Assembly: GCA_963971575.1 (NCBI GenBank)
Contig: OZ020616.1
Location: 14,539,575 to 14,603,574, forward strand
Length of the DNA: 64,000 nucleotides
Reading direction: 5' to 3'
Source of the DNA: Liopterus haemorrhoidalis
Taxonomy: Eukaryota; Arthropoda; Insecta; Coleoptera; Dytiscidae
The translations under genes were made by a program, and so were the position numbers. How positions within the stretch are numbered: position 1 is the stretch's first letter; the number at the start of each line of letters is the position of its first letter. Of the stretch, positions 29,671 through 42,700 are shown piece after piece. The notes under the pieces were generated by a model. That model did not search any database and was not told the origin of the DNA. It was given only the letters and a program-made list of their open reading frames with translations.

Positions 29671-30207
29671 AGTTGGGTTTACCCAGTTCAATTTATTGAC
29701 CAATAATATGATCAAGTTTTTTGTCAATTAATTGAAAAATTTATTGGTAACCTTGAAAATAAAAGGATCACTTTATACACATCAATTTATCTATCCATTT
29801 TTTGGAAAACTTTTACATTACCAACCGTGAAAATGTTAACATATTTATCAAAATGAAAATATTGAAAAAATCTTCAAAAATTACGAGCTGTGAACAAAAA
29901 CAAAAGAAATAACCTAGATGATGGTGAATTAGAACGTTTGCGGTTCTGTCACATTTGAAAACGACACATAATTTATATATTTCTAGGTTATGCTACAACT
30001 AAACAGTTGTAGCATATAGAGGAATGCCCTAAAAAATTGATGAAAAATAGAACTTGTTCTATTTTCTAAATAAATTGATCAATTTTTTCGTCAATGAATT
30101 GTTCAATTTATTGTTGAAATTTGAACACTTTACACACATCAATAAATCAACTGAAGGTCAACTTTTTCAATTAATTGATCAACAAATTGAATCGTGTAAA
30201 ACCCACT
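29671..30207. mobile_element. Harbinger-like MITE (TTA target), AGTTGGGTTTAC ends
   Basis: TTA flanks both ends (29668-29670, 30208-30210). The inverted ends run about 60 bp; the right end on the minus strand reads AGTGGGTTTTACACGATTCA then ATTTGTTGATCAATTAATTG. A second copy at 50708-51618 shares nearly the whole length. The 3-bp TTA duplication suggests PIF/Harbinger. Noncoding. Confidence 0.8.
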
Positions 30208-30213
30208 TTACTT

Positions 30214-30673
30214 AACATAGTCGTATAACCCCTAATAAGTTTAAGCCAATGTTCCAGTTACTGATTTGTTTCTTATCCCTACGTTTATCATAGAAACATA
30301 GTTAAAAATTAATACAGCTTAAAAGTTAAAATACATAATTCAAAATCTCTTCACTAAAATGATGGCAAATTTTTTCATTCACATATATTCTCAAAAAATT
30401 GAGTTTGTATATGATGTATGTTTTTAATACAGTATGTAATTATTCTGCCGCTCAGCTGAAAATCTATATCGCCCACAAGTGTGTGGAACCGTTTAGGTTG
30501 AAGATCACTATCTAAATGGCGGCTGTAAAAAAATAGGTTTTCATTCACACAACTTTTTCATTGAAAAGTATCGACTTTCATAATAACTATGAAAGAACTT
30601 TATCAAGAACTATGATGTAAAAGTGATATATTTATGAGTAAAAATATACATTATATATTTAAGGCACTTGAAT
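30214..30673 (-). other. BCKDHA 3' flank / 3' UTR
   Basis: Downstream of the BCKDHA stop on the minus strand. Mainly AT-rich; transcripts probably end here, but no single poly(A) signal can be chosen with confidence. Confidence 0.35.
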
Positions 30674-30749
30674 TCACGGGGTGAAATTCTTCAGTGGATA
30701 ATGTTCACTGTACTTTTGAACATGCTGTTCCATTTCTTTCATTTGCTCT
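30674..30749 (-). CDS. BCKDHA: BCKDHA last coding exon
   Basis: Acceptor TTATTTTACAG. Completes a split Ala codon and reads [20 protein letters not shown] then NFTP and TGA. Equivalent to the end of the vertebrate protein (LQTYGEHYPLDHFDK). Confidence 0.93.
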
Positions 30750-33700
30750 CTGTAAAATAAATAAATTATCAAAAAACAACAACAAAAAACTGGTTATTAA
30801 CTTACGCTATGTGTGTTGGTACTTCATCATATACATCTGTAAACATTTCCTTCCAATTCGGTTTTTTAACTTTTTCAGCATCAGCGAAAGACTTCATAAC
30901 TTGTTTTTTACAATCTTCCTTCCATTCAGTATCCTTCGCTGCGTCCCACATACCCTGTTTCTCCATATAAAGACGTAGTTTTCCAATTGGATGATCTGAA
31001 GTGGTCCAGTAGTTTATTTCATCCATGGAACGGTAAGCTGAACTGTCATCTGAAGTAGAATGATGACCAACTCTAAAAAAATGTAATATAAAAGTAGTAA
31101 TATTAAATAAAAATTACATAACATACATTACTAAAACAATATAGGTAATCCTCACTTAACGACCGAGTTTCGTTCCTAGGACTAGGTCGTTAAGCGAATT
31201 GGTCGACAAACGAGGAGCTAAATCGTTTTTGTTTATTCTGAATAGAGTTGAACAAATGAATTACACAACATAAAAATACAATCAGCAAAAATTATAAAAA
31301 TTATGTACTAAAAAAAAAAGTTTATTCATAAAAAGACATATTAATATTTTAGTCGTCGAATTCTTTAAAGTTTAAAGCAACCGGAATTATTAAGTGAATT
31401 TGACGATTACGCTTTGTTTATTCTTAAACGTGGTCGATTTATAAAGAGATTGCTACAGAAAGTTTGACCAGTTCAGTGCATCTCCACGCTGGAGAGTTGG
31501 TCGTTAAACACATCCAAACGGTCTTTAAACAGGTAGGTCGTTAAGTGAGGAGTGCCTGTAATGTAAACAATAATATACGAGGGTTGCAGAACGTTTTGAG
31601 GTACGAGCGTTTTTTGTGTTGTTTACAGTAACTTGAAAAATTTCTCCTCGGCTAAACATTTTCGAGCGATTATTTTTTACAACTTTCGACGTGGAACTTA
31701 ATTCAACTTTTGGCGATGAAGCACCATTAAGGACTACTGTTTATCGATGGTTTGCAGACTTCAATCGTCGCCGTAGTTCGCTTAAGAATGAATTTCAAGA
31801 AGGTCTTCTAAAATCGGTTGTTGTTCCGGAAGACATTGATGCAGTGCGTGAACGATATCATTTTTCAATATGACATATGTCAAATGGATCGACATTTTAA
31901 AAAAGTGACATTTTTTAATACCAACATGACATACAGCTTCAAAGGTACAAACTATTGAAAACAAAATTCCCTCTTAGTTTGTTCTTACAAAAATGAACAG
32001 CTTATATAATGATCATAACCTTATCAACCTAAAGTCGGTTTTACAGCATAAGGAATATTTTTAATTGACATTTAAAGTCAGTAACACACCATAAAAGTAA
32101 CCAAAATAACCAGATCTAGTGTGTTCTTACAAAAGTGAACAGCTTAAAGTCTGTTCCAAATGGTTAAGCAGAACTAGATTTTGCAATCTAGTTACTTTCA
32201 TCGTTTAAATCGTGCTTTTCGGCCGTTTTGTTAAAGCTTTGTAAATCATACTTTCAATAAACATTTTTTGATTAAGGTTAATATCATTTTAAAATATCAT
32301 TTTCTTATATATTTTGATTTTTTGTGTCATTCTTAATACAAATTTCCCATTTATTTATTTTCTTGTCATTAAAATATAAGCGATTCACTTTTGTAAGAAC
32401 AAACTAAGAGGGAATTTTGTTTTCAATAGTTTGCACCTTTGAAGCTGTATGTCATGTTGGTATTAGAAAATGTCAGTTTTTTAAAATGTCGATCCATTTG
32501 ACATATGTCATAATGAAAAATGATATCTTAATTATAATGATCATAACCTTATCAACCTAAAGTCAGTTTTACAGCGTAAGGAATATTTTTAATTTACATT
32601 TAAAGTCAGTAACACACCATAAAAGTAACCAAAATAACCAGATCTAGTGTGTTCTTACAAAAGTGAACAGCTTATACGTAAAAAAATAATTTAATTTTGA
32701 CATATGTCATTCATTTCCATGGTTTCATTGTTGAAATTTTAAATTTTGACATTCCAACGAGAAAAATTAAATAACCCAAGCCAGGTCCCTTCTCGTGACA
32801 ACTTAAAGAACAAAATTCCCACTTAGTTCCGCCTAACCGTTTGGAACAGAGTGTATATAAGCGGTTCACTTTTGTAAGAACAAACTAAAAGGAAATTTTG
32901 ATTTCAATAGTTTGCACCTTTGAAATTGTATGTCATGTTGGTATTAAAAAATTTCACTTTTTTAAAATGTCGATCCATTTGACATATGTCATAATGATAT
33001 CTTAATTATAATGATCATAACCTTCAATCCTAAAGTCGGTTTTACAGCGTAAGGAATATTTTTAATTGACATTTAAAGTCAGTAATACACTATAAAAGTA
33101 ACCAAAATAACCAGATCTAGTGCGTACTTGCAAAAGTGAACAGCTTATAACTGTTTTAGCGTGAATCTCTGACAGACAGACAGAAATTGATTGTTTGGTT
33201 GATATCTTCTTATAATATTGTAAAGCGGCGTAGAGAAGAAGTTTGACAACGAAAAAATAAAAAGCAGGTATAGCCTTCAATTTTATTTATTCAGATATGT
33301 TTCCGTCACGTAGGCGGCGCACATAGAAGAGAAGGTAAGTTATCAGTTTCTAGATATTCAACAATGTGTGAAAGCCATGTGGTCCACAACATTTTGACTG
33401 GTCCTATTATCCCTGTATAAACAAGCAAATGTACTCATTATGTTTTAAGTATTTAATACTTGAGGCTGAATCAACTCTTAAGCTGCCTGCACAATAACGG
33501 AATATTAAAAAACACTATTAAAATGTACTAAATTGGCTAATTTAGATTCTTTTGTAGGATTCCTACCTGTATGTCATAGCTTCAATTAGGATAGGTTTAC
33601 TATGTTCTATCGCTGCTTTTTTCGCCAAAACTGTAGCATTGTAGACGGCGAAAACATCATTTCCATCAACTCTGACTGAATCAATTCCGTAAGATGGCCC

Positions 33701-36700
33701 TCTAGCTGCGATTCCGTCACCTCTGTACTGGTCACATGTTGGGGTAGATATTGCATAACCATTGTTTCTAAACAAAAATATAATGTCAATTGTACCAGCC
33801 TAGTTACAGTTGTATTAGAAATATTGTATGGACAAAGCCAAACTCGTCAGTGTCGCTGCTTTCAGATAGTGAAGTCAAATGGTGTATATCATACACCAGC
33901 GGTTTCCAAACATTGTTCAGTAACGACCCCCTTAGAAAAAATCCCATCTCTGGCGCCCCCCCCCCTATTTAGGAAATTTATAAACAATTTGTAAATAATT
34001 TCTTTATTGAAATAATAATCACAAAAGTAGCAAAAATATGTAATGTAAATAGTTTCTCTAATTCCTAAATGTTTATTTTCACAACATAAATCACGAAAAT
34101 CATATAAAAATAAATTATATTAATATTAAATATGTAATATAAATTAAAAATGTAATAAAAACCAATTTTAATGTGAAGTATGGGCTTGTTTCTTCGCGCA
34201 TAATTCGTTAAATCGCGGTTTATATGAAGAAAGAGCCACTCTTATTTCGTCTTCCACTATTAACCGTGCGCGATATTTTGTTTTAATAACAGCTAATGTG
34301 GAAAATCCTGCGACCCGCGACCCCCTGGTGAATCTTGTACGACCCCCAACGGAGTCGCGCCCTCCACTTTGGAAACCGCTGTCATACACCATTCAGCATG
34401 TGTTTTTTACTTTTTTCAATACTCAATTATAATTCAAATATACTGTATACCAGCGTTTCTCAACCGGGGGCGTGAAGGCTTCGTTGGGGGGCCGCGAAGT
34501 CATACAAGATTGAAACATGAAAATATAATAGAATATTTTATTTATCATTATATCTAATATACTTATTTTGACAACTAATTTAAACTATTTTAAACTACAT
34601 TTTGACAACTATTTCAAACGTTTAAGCGAAAAACTAAATGGAATTTTAATTTTCTAAAGTTGTCACTAGTTAACTTTGTAATGAGTAAAATGGGCTTTTG
34701 TTGAACAAAATGATCAAAAGCTTCATTGAATCGATTTAAATTACTAGATTTGAAAATCTAGTTTTGCTTAAACCAAAGAAACAGACTATAAGTTAACTTA
34801 TATAAGGTCAAATAAAGTGTATGTGTTGGTTGATGTGTTTCTATGACAATGGTTCGCGTTGGAGGTTCGCGTAGGTACGACTTGAAAGTCCCAATATTTT
34901 TGAAAAATTTATTATTACTCTCCGAGCTACAGATAACAAGAGTAAGGGCGCGAATGTGTTTAAATCAAAATGGAAGGCACTTTGAACACTTGTAAATGAA
35001 AATACTTTACTTTCAAGTTGTTAATAGCGAATATAACCGTCATATAAACATATCACAGTTTTTGTCAACCGTAAAAGATATTAAACAAATGTTTAAGTAA
35101 AAGTTGTTTCTTTTCAAAATCTATATCCAAAGATAACCAATATGACATACATTCCAGTGGCGGCGCTATCGGGGGTCCGAAGGGGGGCGCCCCCTAAAGG
35201 TTGCTCTGGCCCCCCTAGAATTGCTTGGAAAAAAATATATTTTAGAAGTGAGGACCTTTTTTTTAGGTCATTACTTGTATTTTCATATGTAAATGATAAA
35301 AAAATATTTCCTGCCCCCCCCCCTTTTTACTCAAATTTTTTTGGCCCCCCCAGATTTTAAGAGTTAGCGCCGCCACTGATACATTTCCATTTAAAAGTTC
35401 AAAATTGTCCTTGATATCCTGTACTTCTAGTTTATTACGGAAAATTTCAATACTACTATTCAATTTTTTTCTTAAATTTTAATTCAAAATTTTCCCAATT
35501 TGCTCTCTCGTCGCCATTTCGAGAAAAATCGTGTTTTCTCTATTTTGATACACCATATATATATAGGGGGGCCGCAGACAATATTTACATAATTTCGGGG
35601 GGTCCCGTGCCAGAAAAGGTTGAGAAACACTGCTGTATACAACAAGAAGACATAAATTGGACCAAAATTTTATTATAAACCAATACTGTTTACATAAGTT
35701 AACGGATAATGCTGCGATTCTGAAGTGAAATGTTAAGTCGAATACCGGAATACCGACGGATATGTCCGAGGATGAACGATGTTAGAAAAACGGTATTCTG
35801 AACTGACGTCATGTTTACATTCATCGGTGTAAGTTAACATTTTCGATTTTAAACTAACAACCAGTACAACGGTCGATGGAATTTAGGAGAGAGTGCTGTT
35901 AAGTGTTATTTTGAACAGATTTTTCTTATTTTTTAACCAAAATCATTAAAAATGAATCATGAAATTATAGCATTTGTATTGTAATATAAAATATATTGAA
36001 TTGTCAACAAATTTACCATAAAAATAAAATAAAAAATATATTTATAATGTATATATAAAAAAACAAAAAAATATAATTTTGAAAAATATTTTTTGAATTG
36101 TTTTTAGGTAAGGTACTATTTTAACTCTGTAGCTATACATTTTAAAACTAATGTGGGCAATAAATAATTATAAACTTATATTTTAATATAAAAATATTTA
36201 TTGCATACAAAAAATGTGACTAACTTACATCGAAAAAATCTGAGAAAAATATTTTTTTTTCTTCATCGTAACTTATGATACTACGTGTTTCGTAGTATCA
36301 TAAGTTACTACGAAACACAAAAATTCTGCAATAATTTATTGAAAAATAAATATTTATTTTTCCCCCCCTATTAAAAATTACCCGGCAGCACCTGATAAAC
36401 ATTAAATATAAAACATATTGTTTTAAAATTTTTGGTACCCGCACATAGCCACTATTAATGGCTATTTTTCTCTACACCGATAAGTATTATTTTTCGTGTT
36501 AAAAGTTTAGCAGGCAATAGTGGCACCGTTTCGGTAAATTTTAATCGCGAATTATTCCACACGGTGTTATTAAATGAACTATATATCAAATATTAATAAT
36601 AACTTCAAAATCTGACATTAAATGTCAAAATAATAACATTTACACTGGACAGTGATATTGCCAACATACATTTTATAATATAAATTCCATGTTTTTTTCC

Positions 36701-39700
36701 AATTATACAGGGTGAGTGGGGAAGAATGGGCCGAACTTCAGGAATGTATTGTACATGTAAAAATAAGTAAAAAAAAACTCTAATGTTGTTATGCGATTGT
36801 CTTGACAATAATAATTAATTTGACAATAATGATAAACAGGATGACACTAATGATTTATTTATTAAACAGAAGGCAATCGTATAACAACGTTAGAGTTTTT
36901 TTTTTTTACTTGTCTTTACATGTACAATACATTCCTGAAGTTCGGCCCGATGTTCAATAGAAAGTGTTTTAATTACGTTATAACTTGAAAATAAAAGACA
37001 ATCGCACAACAACATTAGAGTTTTTTTTTAAATTTATTTTTACATGTACAATACATTCCTGAAGTTCGGCCCATTCCTCCTCACTCACCCTGTATTGTAG
37101 TATTTCGTACACGTCTTTTACGACAAGTATTTAATTTGTATCCATATTTAGTCCATAAATTTCAAACCAAAGATAAAATTCAGTATTCAAGATAAAATTC
37201 ATACTTTAATTTTTACTTGTTAAATTTATGTTTGCGCCCTATTTTGACAAGAATAATAATGTGTTCATGATATTAATTGAATTATACGTTTAAAAAAATA
37301 ATGTGAAGTGTGGATTTCACACAATTCAGGATTTCGTAGGTAACTGTTACACCCAATTATTAGAATTATATATTTAAAAAAATTATGTGAAGCGTGGATT
37401 TCAGAGGCGGATTAAGCGGTGGGCGAATTAGGCGGCCGTCCGGGGCCCACGAAGCCGGGGGGCCACCGAGGCCTATATACAAATATTTCCATTCTACTTA
37501 AAATAATAGAGGGCCCATTTTTATTTTACCGCGCAGGGCCCCTAAGCAACTTAATCCGCCACGGGCTACACCTCAACCAGCTTGTGGCGGTTGGTGATAA
37601 GGTCTGTGCAGAGAGAAAATAAAAAAGAAAGACACGAAAAGCCAAACTCAATGCGTCTCCACTACTACGTTTCTGTTAATCCAACGCGCATCCAAATTCT
37701 GAACGCCACGGCTTGCTTGAGGTATAAGTGAAGAAGGCCAACAAAAACAATATAGTTTTCTTAAATACTGAATGGTGTTCTTGAGTTTGAAATTTGTAAT
37801 CTATAGCTGGACTTTTTTATTAAGACAATGATGTCAGCAATTCAATGTACGGGTGCTGTGTGGGTACCTAAGTACGCTGTATGTCGCACTACCATCCATA
37901 CGTTGAAATTTGTCTGAATATTATATTTACATATGCACAAAACCATACAATTTCTAGAACGCTGTGCAGAAAATCATCGTGGTAAGGGCTTGGGCCGCAG
38001 GCGTCATAGGTCCGAAAATTTCTCTCGGCGGCCCTGACTGTAAGTATGTCAAATAATGAAAACCAATTTCCATTTTTAAACATTATTTATTTTACAACTG
38101 TAGATGTCATAATTATCACGCTGATAAAACAGAAATGAACTATTAAGTCCGATATCGTCTGTAAGTGCAATATATCAACTCCTTATTTAAAAACAACGGC
38201 GGCAAGCAATTTTGGCCTCGGATATGCAAGCTTTGTGGTAGACTTCGTTCAACTTAACTAACTTAACAGGGGTACGTTCCAAAACCTATGGACACAGTAT
38301 ATACAGTAGTTTCACACGACCGTTTTTCTGTACCAGATTTCTCATGCGTGAATCCTGGTTAGGACGCGCAGTTTTGCGAAGTGAATAAATTAAAAAATAT
38401 TACCTACTTTATTATTATACTACTTTCAATAGTTTTTGTTTAATATTTTTTAAATTCATTTTAGAGTCATAAAATGCAAAATTCTTTTGTTAGTTGTCAT
38501 ATAAAGCTTATTCGTCCGTATCCATACGCCTAATAGTCGGTATCGTTCTTTAGAATTTTGGTTAGGACGAGGTAGCTCGAGGTCACGAAAATATGGTACG
38601 CCAACATCAAAGCTTCCGACACGAGGTGGCTTACTGATTCTACTGTGTTATGGAGTTTACTCTAAATTTAACTCTAAGTTTAGTAAGAACGTTCCAAAAT
38701 TTTCGAGTTTCCGGTTTAAGTTAACCCTAGAGTTTACTCTGCTTGTTGGGTAATATTTACTCCGATGCGCAGAATGCGTAAGCATGTAATGTAAGTTTTG
38801 ACATATTGAAATTAACAGAAATTGATTATGGAAAACAGGAATTATGAAAAAAATTAACAGCAATTTATTATTCTGAAATAAAAATGAAATCTTTTACTTA
38901 ATTATAAATAGGTATTTATTATACAATAGTTTATAAATATTTATTAAAATTACCGTTAATAGATATACGTTGTTGACTCAAAACAGCAGCAATAATACTT
39001 ACTTCCATCTTCTTTTTATCTATCACTACTTAAAGATATTAATAATTATTCAAAATAATATGTCGTACTGACAATATTTTGGCAGGAATTTTCATATAAG
39101 CATTCCTAACCTTAACATCGCCGTTCCAAAACCTAATCACATGACCACATTATCTTTGAGTAAACTCGAACTCCAAGACTTATGTTTTGGAACGTAGCCC
39201 AGGCGGATATTACCGGCTCCCATGCGCAGAAACCAAATTACGTTATCAACAGTTAGTTTAACACATTTCACTGGCGTCACTTATTTTGATTTGTTTTTGA
39301 CTACGCGTATTGTGCGATGTTGTGTTTATTTCCGTTATTATTATATATTTCTCGTACGTTTCAAGGTATACCGTGTACTAAAATGAGTAAAATTAATTTA
39401 AAATACATGATTTTGTGTGTTTGGTATCCACAACAATTGTTTAAAACCCTTATGTACATCTATGTCATCAGCTGTTTTCTTGCGTAGAATTGTTGACGTA
39501 ATTTATGATACCCTGTGTCGTTCTTAAGTTGAATGAAGTCTATATGTAAAAAGAATATTATACAAAAGATCTTACCTGCAGAAAAATATTACAGGACAGT
39601 CTAAAGTAGCGGCAAAGTTTAAAGCTGCGTGCGCATCTCCTTCGGATGCAGCGCCATCTCCAAAGTAACAAATAACCACACGATTCTTGCCTTTTAGAGC

Positions 39701-42700
39701 ATATGCTGCGCCAACAGCTTGCGGCATTTGAGTGCTAAGTGGACTAGATATCGTCATAAAATTCAAAGGTTTACTACCGTAATGGACTGGCATCTGACGA
39801 CCTTTGCCAGCATCTTTTATATTACCTAAAATGGATGAATTTGTCATATCAGGGCAGTAGGAAAAATTGAGTTTACACTAACAATTTTGATTATTTATAA
39901 GCAGTGATGGCATCTTAAATTTTCAGGAAGCGGTATGTGATATCTAGAAACCTATTCTGTATTTTTAAGAGTGAAAACAAATCACTTCCTTCCATTTATT
40001 AAATATAAGGAAACAATTTTAAGAGCGTATTATTAATAACCTATAAAATAAATATTACATTTGCAACACTGCAGGGCACGGCGCACGATTCAAAACTGAA
40101 GTCAGAGTAATTAATTTATTTTTAATAATTCTAACAACCGGTTCCCTAAGGTTTCAATAATTTTAAGAAACGGTTCGCTCGAACCTGTCCGAACCGGTAG
40201 GATGCCATCACTGTTTATAAGTAATTAGAAGATATGATGGTCGATGAACATTATTATTTATTATTATATTATTCTCGCCCGAATAATATCACCAACGAAG
40301 CAGGCTCGAACCACTGGCCGCCCAGTCACGCCTGTTTCTAACAGTCTAAAACCGCACGACTTAATGCGCTCGGCCACTCCGTTGGTTGGTCGATGAACAA
40401 AAAGCGTCTTGAAGGAAGGCCTAGAACTACTAAATGTTATCTCGGACAGTAATGGAGATTCAGGCGCCGATTTATCGGTGCCTATAAGCCTTGTTGATGC
40501 CAGTTAGTGCACACGTAGAAAATGATTACCGGCGACTGTAATAATTGAATATTAATATTAATTACATACATTTGCTATTGTTTATGCGACTATTTTTTAC
40601 TTACCAATTTTACATTACACAGAAGTGGCAATAAAAAGAGCCCTTTCTGATAATAAATACACTAGTAATTGTCAATATCAGACAACGTTCAATGTCAAAT
40701 TATATCCCTATCTACGTTTATGATCAAATGTGTCATGTACAACTAGGGATGAAAATTACTAATGCTGCAACGCGCTAAATTCAAATACCTATCAATTATT
40801 AATGAACGCTCTATATTTATTAAAACTTGCCACTTCTGCAGACTAGATGTTGTAACAAAATTCAGAACAAAATATTAAACTTTAAGAAATTGTAAATGTC
40901 GATAATTCGTTACACCAAAGAAATCAACCCATTAGAGCCCCTCGGCAACTAAAGTTGCCAACGTTTTTATTACCTAAAACTCTGATGATTTGAGTCATAG
41001 GGCAATGCGCGTGTAAATACTTATTATCTGTACCTTTATTTATGACCCATAATATAAATAAACCACTTCCAGTGCATACAAACAAAATAGTCTTAGTTTA
41101 AAGAAAGCAGCGTCAAGTTAAATATTTACCACCGGTGCATTATGGAAGAATTGTAAGTATAATTTTAATTTCTATGCATGAACATATTTAGTTATATGTC
41201 AAAATATAAAGAAAAACGTTCATTTTGAATGTTGCTTGGAAAAGTTTTTAAAGATTTTGGTTTTGAAATGTTCAAAATTGGACTTGAAAGTGCGTGGCAA
41301 CTAAAGTTGCCGGCGGGCACTTATATAATTTATTTAATAAGCGCTTATGAAAATTATGTTATGAACGACTTTTGTTATTTATTAGTATTATTATTTCTTT
41401 AAGTTGCCATAGAGGCAAAGAAGGGAAAGGACTTTTTCTTCATGAAATCCTGGCAGTTACTGAAGAAGATGAAGTAATTCCAGAGTCAATTACAGTATGC
41501 CCACCTGAAGAATATGGCATTGACACGGATCAAGGAGATGTTGATCTAGGATTAGTAGAGCCTATGACCCTTCCTGCTGGGGTAATATTATATTTTGACA
41601 ATTTGTTTACTTCGGGAAATATACTACAAGAACTAATTTTAAGAGGTTTGGGCGGGAATGGAACATTGCGCCTAAATCGCATATCTCCATCAATGAAACT
41701 TGAAGATAAAAAATTCTGGAGTAAAAAATCTTTGCATGCGATGATTTACTGGCTGTTTGATGGAAGGATAATAGTGTTTTCACTGTTTTGACAAACTGTC
41801 ATTCTATAAATCCAATGAAAACAGCATCACGATACTCTCGGGCAGAAAAGAAGACCATATCTGTGCCAGTTCCAGGTCCGATTGCTAAATATAATACTAA
41901 TATGGGCGGTGTAGACATATCGGATCAATTTGTATCTACTTATGGATGTAGTATAAGAACTAAAAAATGGTGGTGGCCATTCTTTTCTTGGGTAGTTGGC
42001 ATATCCTGCGTTCAAGGGTGGTTATTATCCCGCCGTTTAGGCAATGAAATACCACTTTTAGAGTTTAGACGGCAATGTGCTGTTTTTATTCTTAAATCTT
42101 TTGGTACTCCAAAAGTACAACTTGGAAATAGGCCATCAATAGAGTTTTCTCCTGTGCTAAATGAACTACGAACAGACTGTACTGACCATATTATCTGACT
42201 ACTGACTATCTGTCCGTCGGCAACTATAGTTGCCAGCTAATATTTCGTAAGGGGTATATTTTTTGAAAATGAAATTGCCTTTACTAGTTGTATACTGATA
42301 TTTTAGAATGATTTTGATATAAATATCTTGAAAATAACATCCACAGAATTACAGGCTCTAATGGGTTAATATCAATGAAATATAAGTGAAATATCAAAAA
42401 TATTGACCACCAGCTTCTTGTAAGCTGGTAAATAATGTTTCAAAGATTCTTGTTTAGTTATCGGTGCGCATGGTGCATGTGCATACAAGTACCGACAATC
42501 TTTCTACGTGTCCAGGTACATTTCGTAGTACAGGGATATTTAATCCCGCAGGTCGGAGCCAGCTAACAAGCACTTATAGGCGCCGAAAACAATCTTTCTA
42601 CGTGTTCGTACCCTAAGGAAAGTGTATGGCTAATATTAGATCATATAATGCTAATCATGACAACTAAGACTGGAAACAGAACGAAATAACAACATTAACA

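Larger units (their letters stand above)
34451..35632. mobile_element. hAT element (CAGCGTTTCTCAACC ends), with nested MITE-A and hAT
   Basis: Ends CAGCGTTTCTCAACC and GGTTGAGAAACACTG are inverted with the exact 8-bp CTGTATAC on both sides (34443-34450 and 35633-35640). A GGGGGGCCGC block occurs near both ends. It contains MITE-A (34605-34788) and a hAT MITE (35155-35378). No transposase seen. Confidence 0.92.
40450..42615. mobile_element. Older inverted-repeat element hosting the piggyBac copy
   Basis: GGTGCCTATAAGCCTTGTTG then ATGCCAGTTAG (40479-40510) mirrors CTAGCTAACAAGCACTTATA-type sequence at 42555-42590 (there GCCAGCTAACAAGCACTTAT then AGGCGCC). CACGTAGAAA motifs also occur inverted on both sides. 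It suggests one foldback element split by the piggyBac insertion. Borders approximate. Confidence 0.45.

Noticed and set aside
33062..33280. Minus-strand frame in the MITE-B border
   Set aside because: Spans MITE-B end and unique sequence; no domain.
39826..39847. In-frame Met upstream of BCKDHA exon 3 (MTNSSI...) as an alternative start
   Set aside because: It lies before a good acceptor (CATTTTAG); phase and homology join exon 3 to exon 2 instead.
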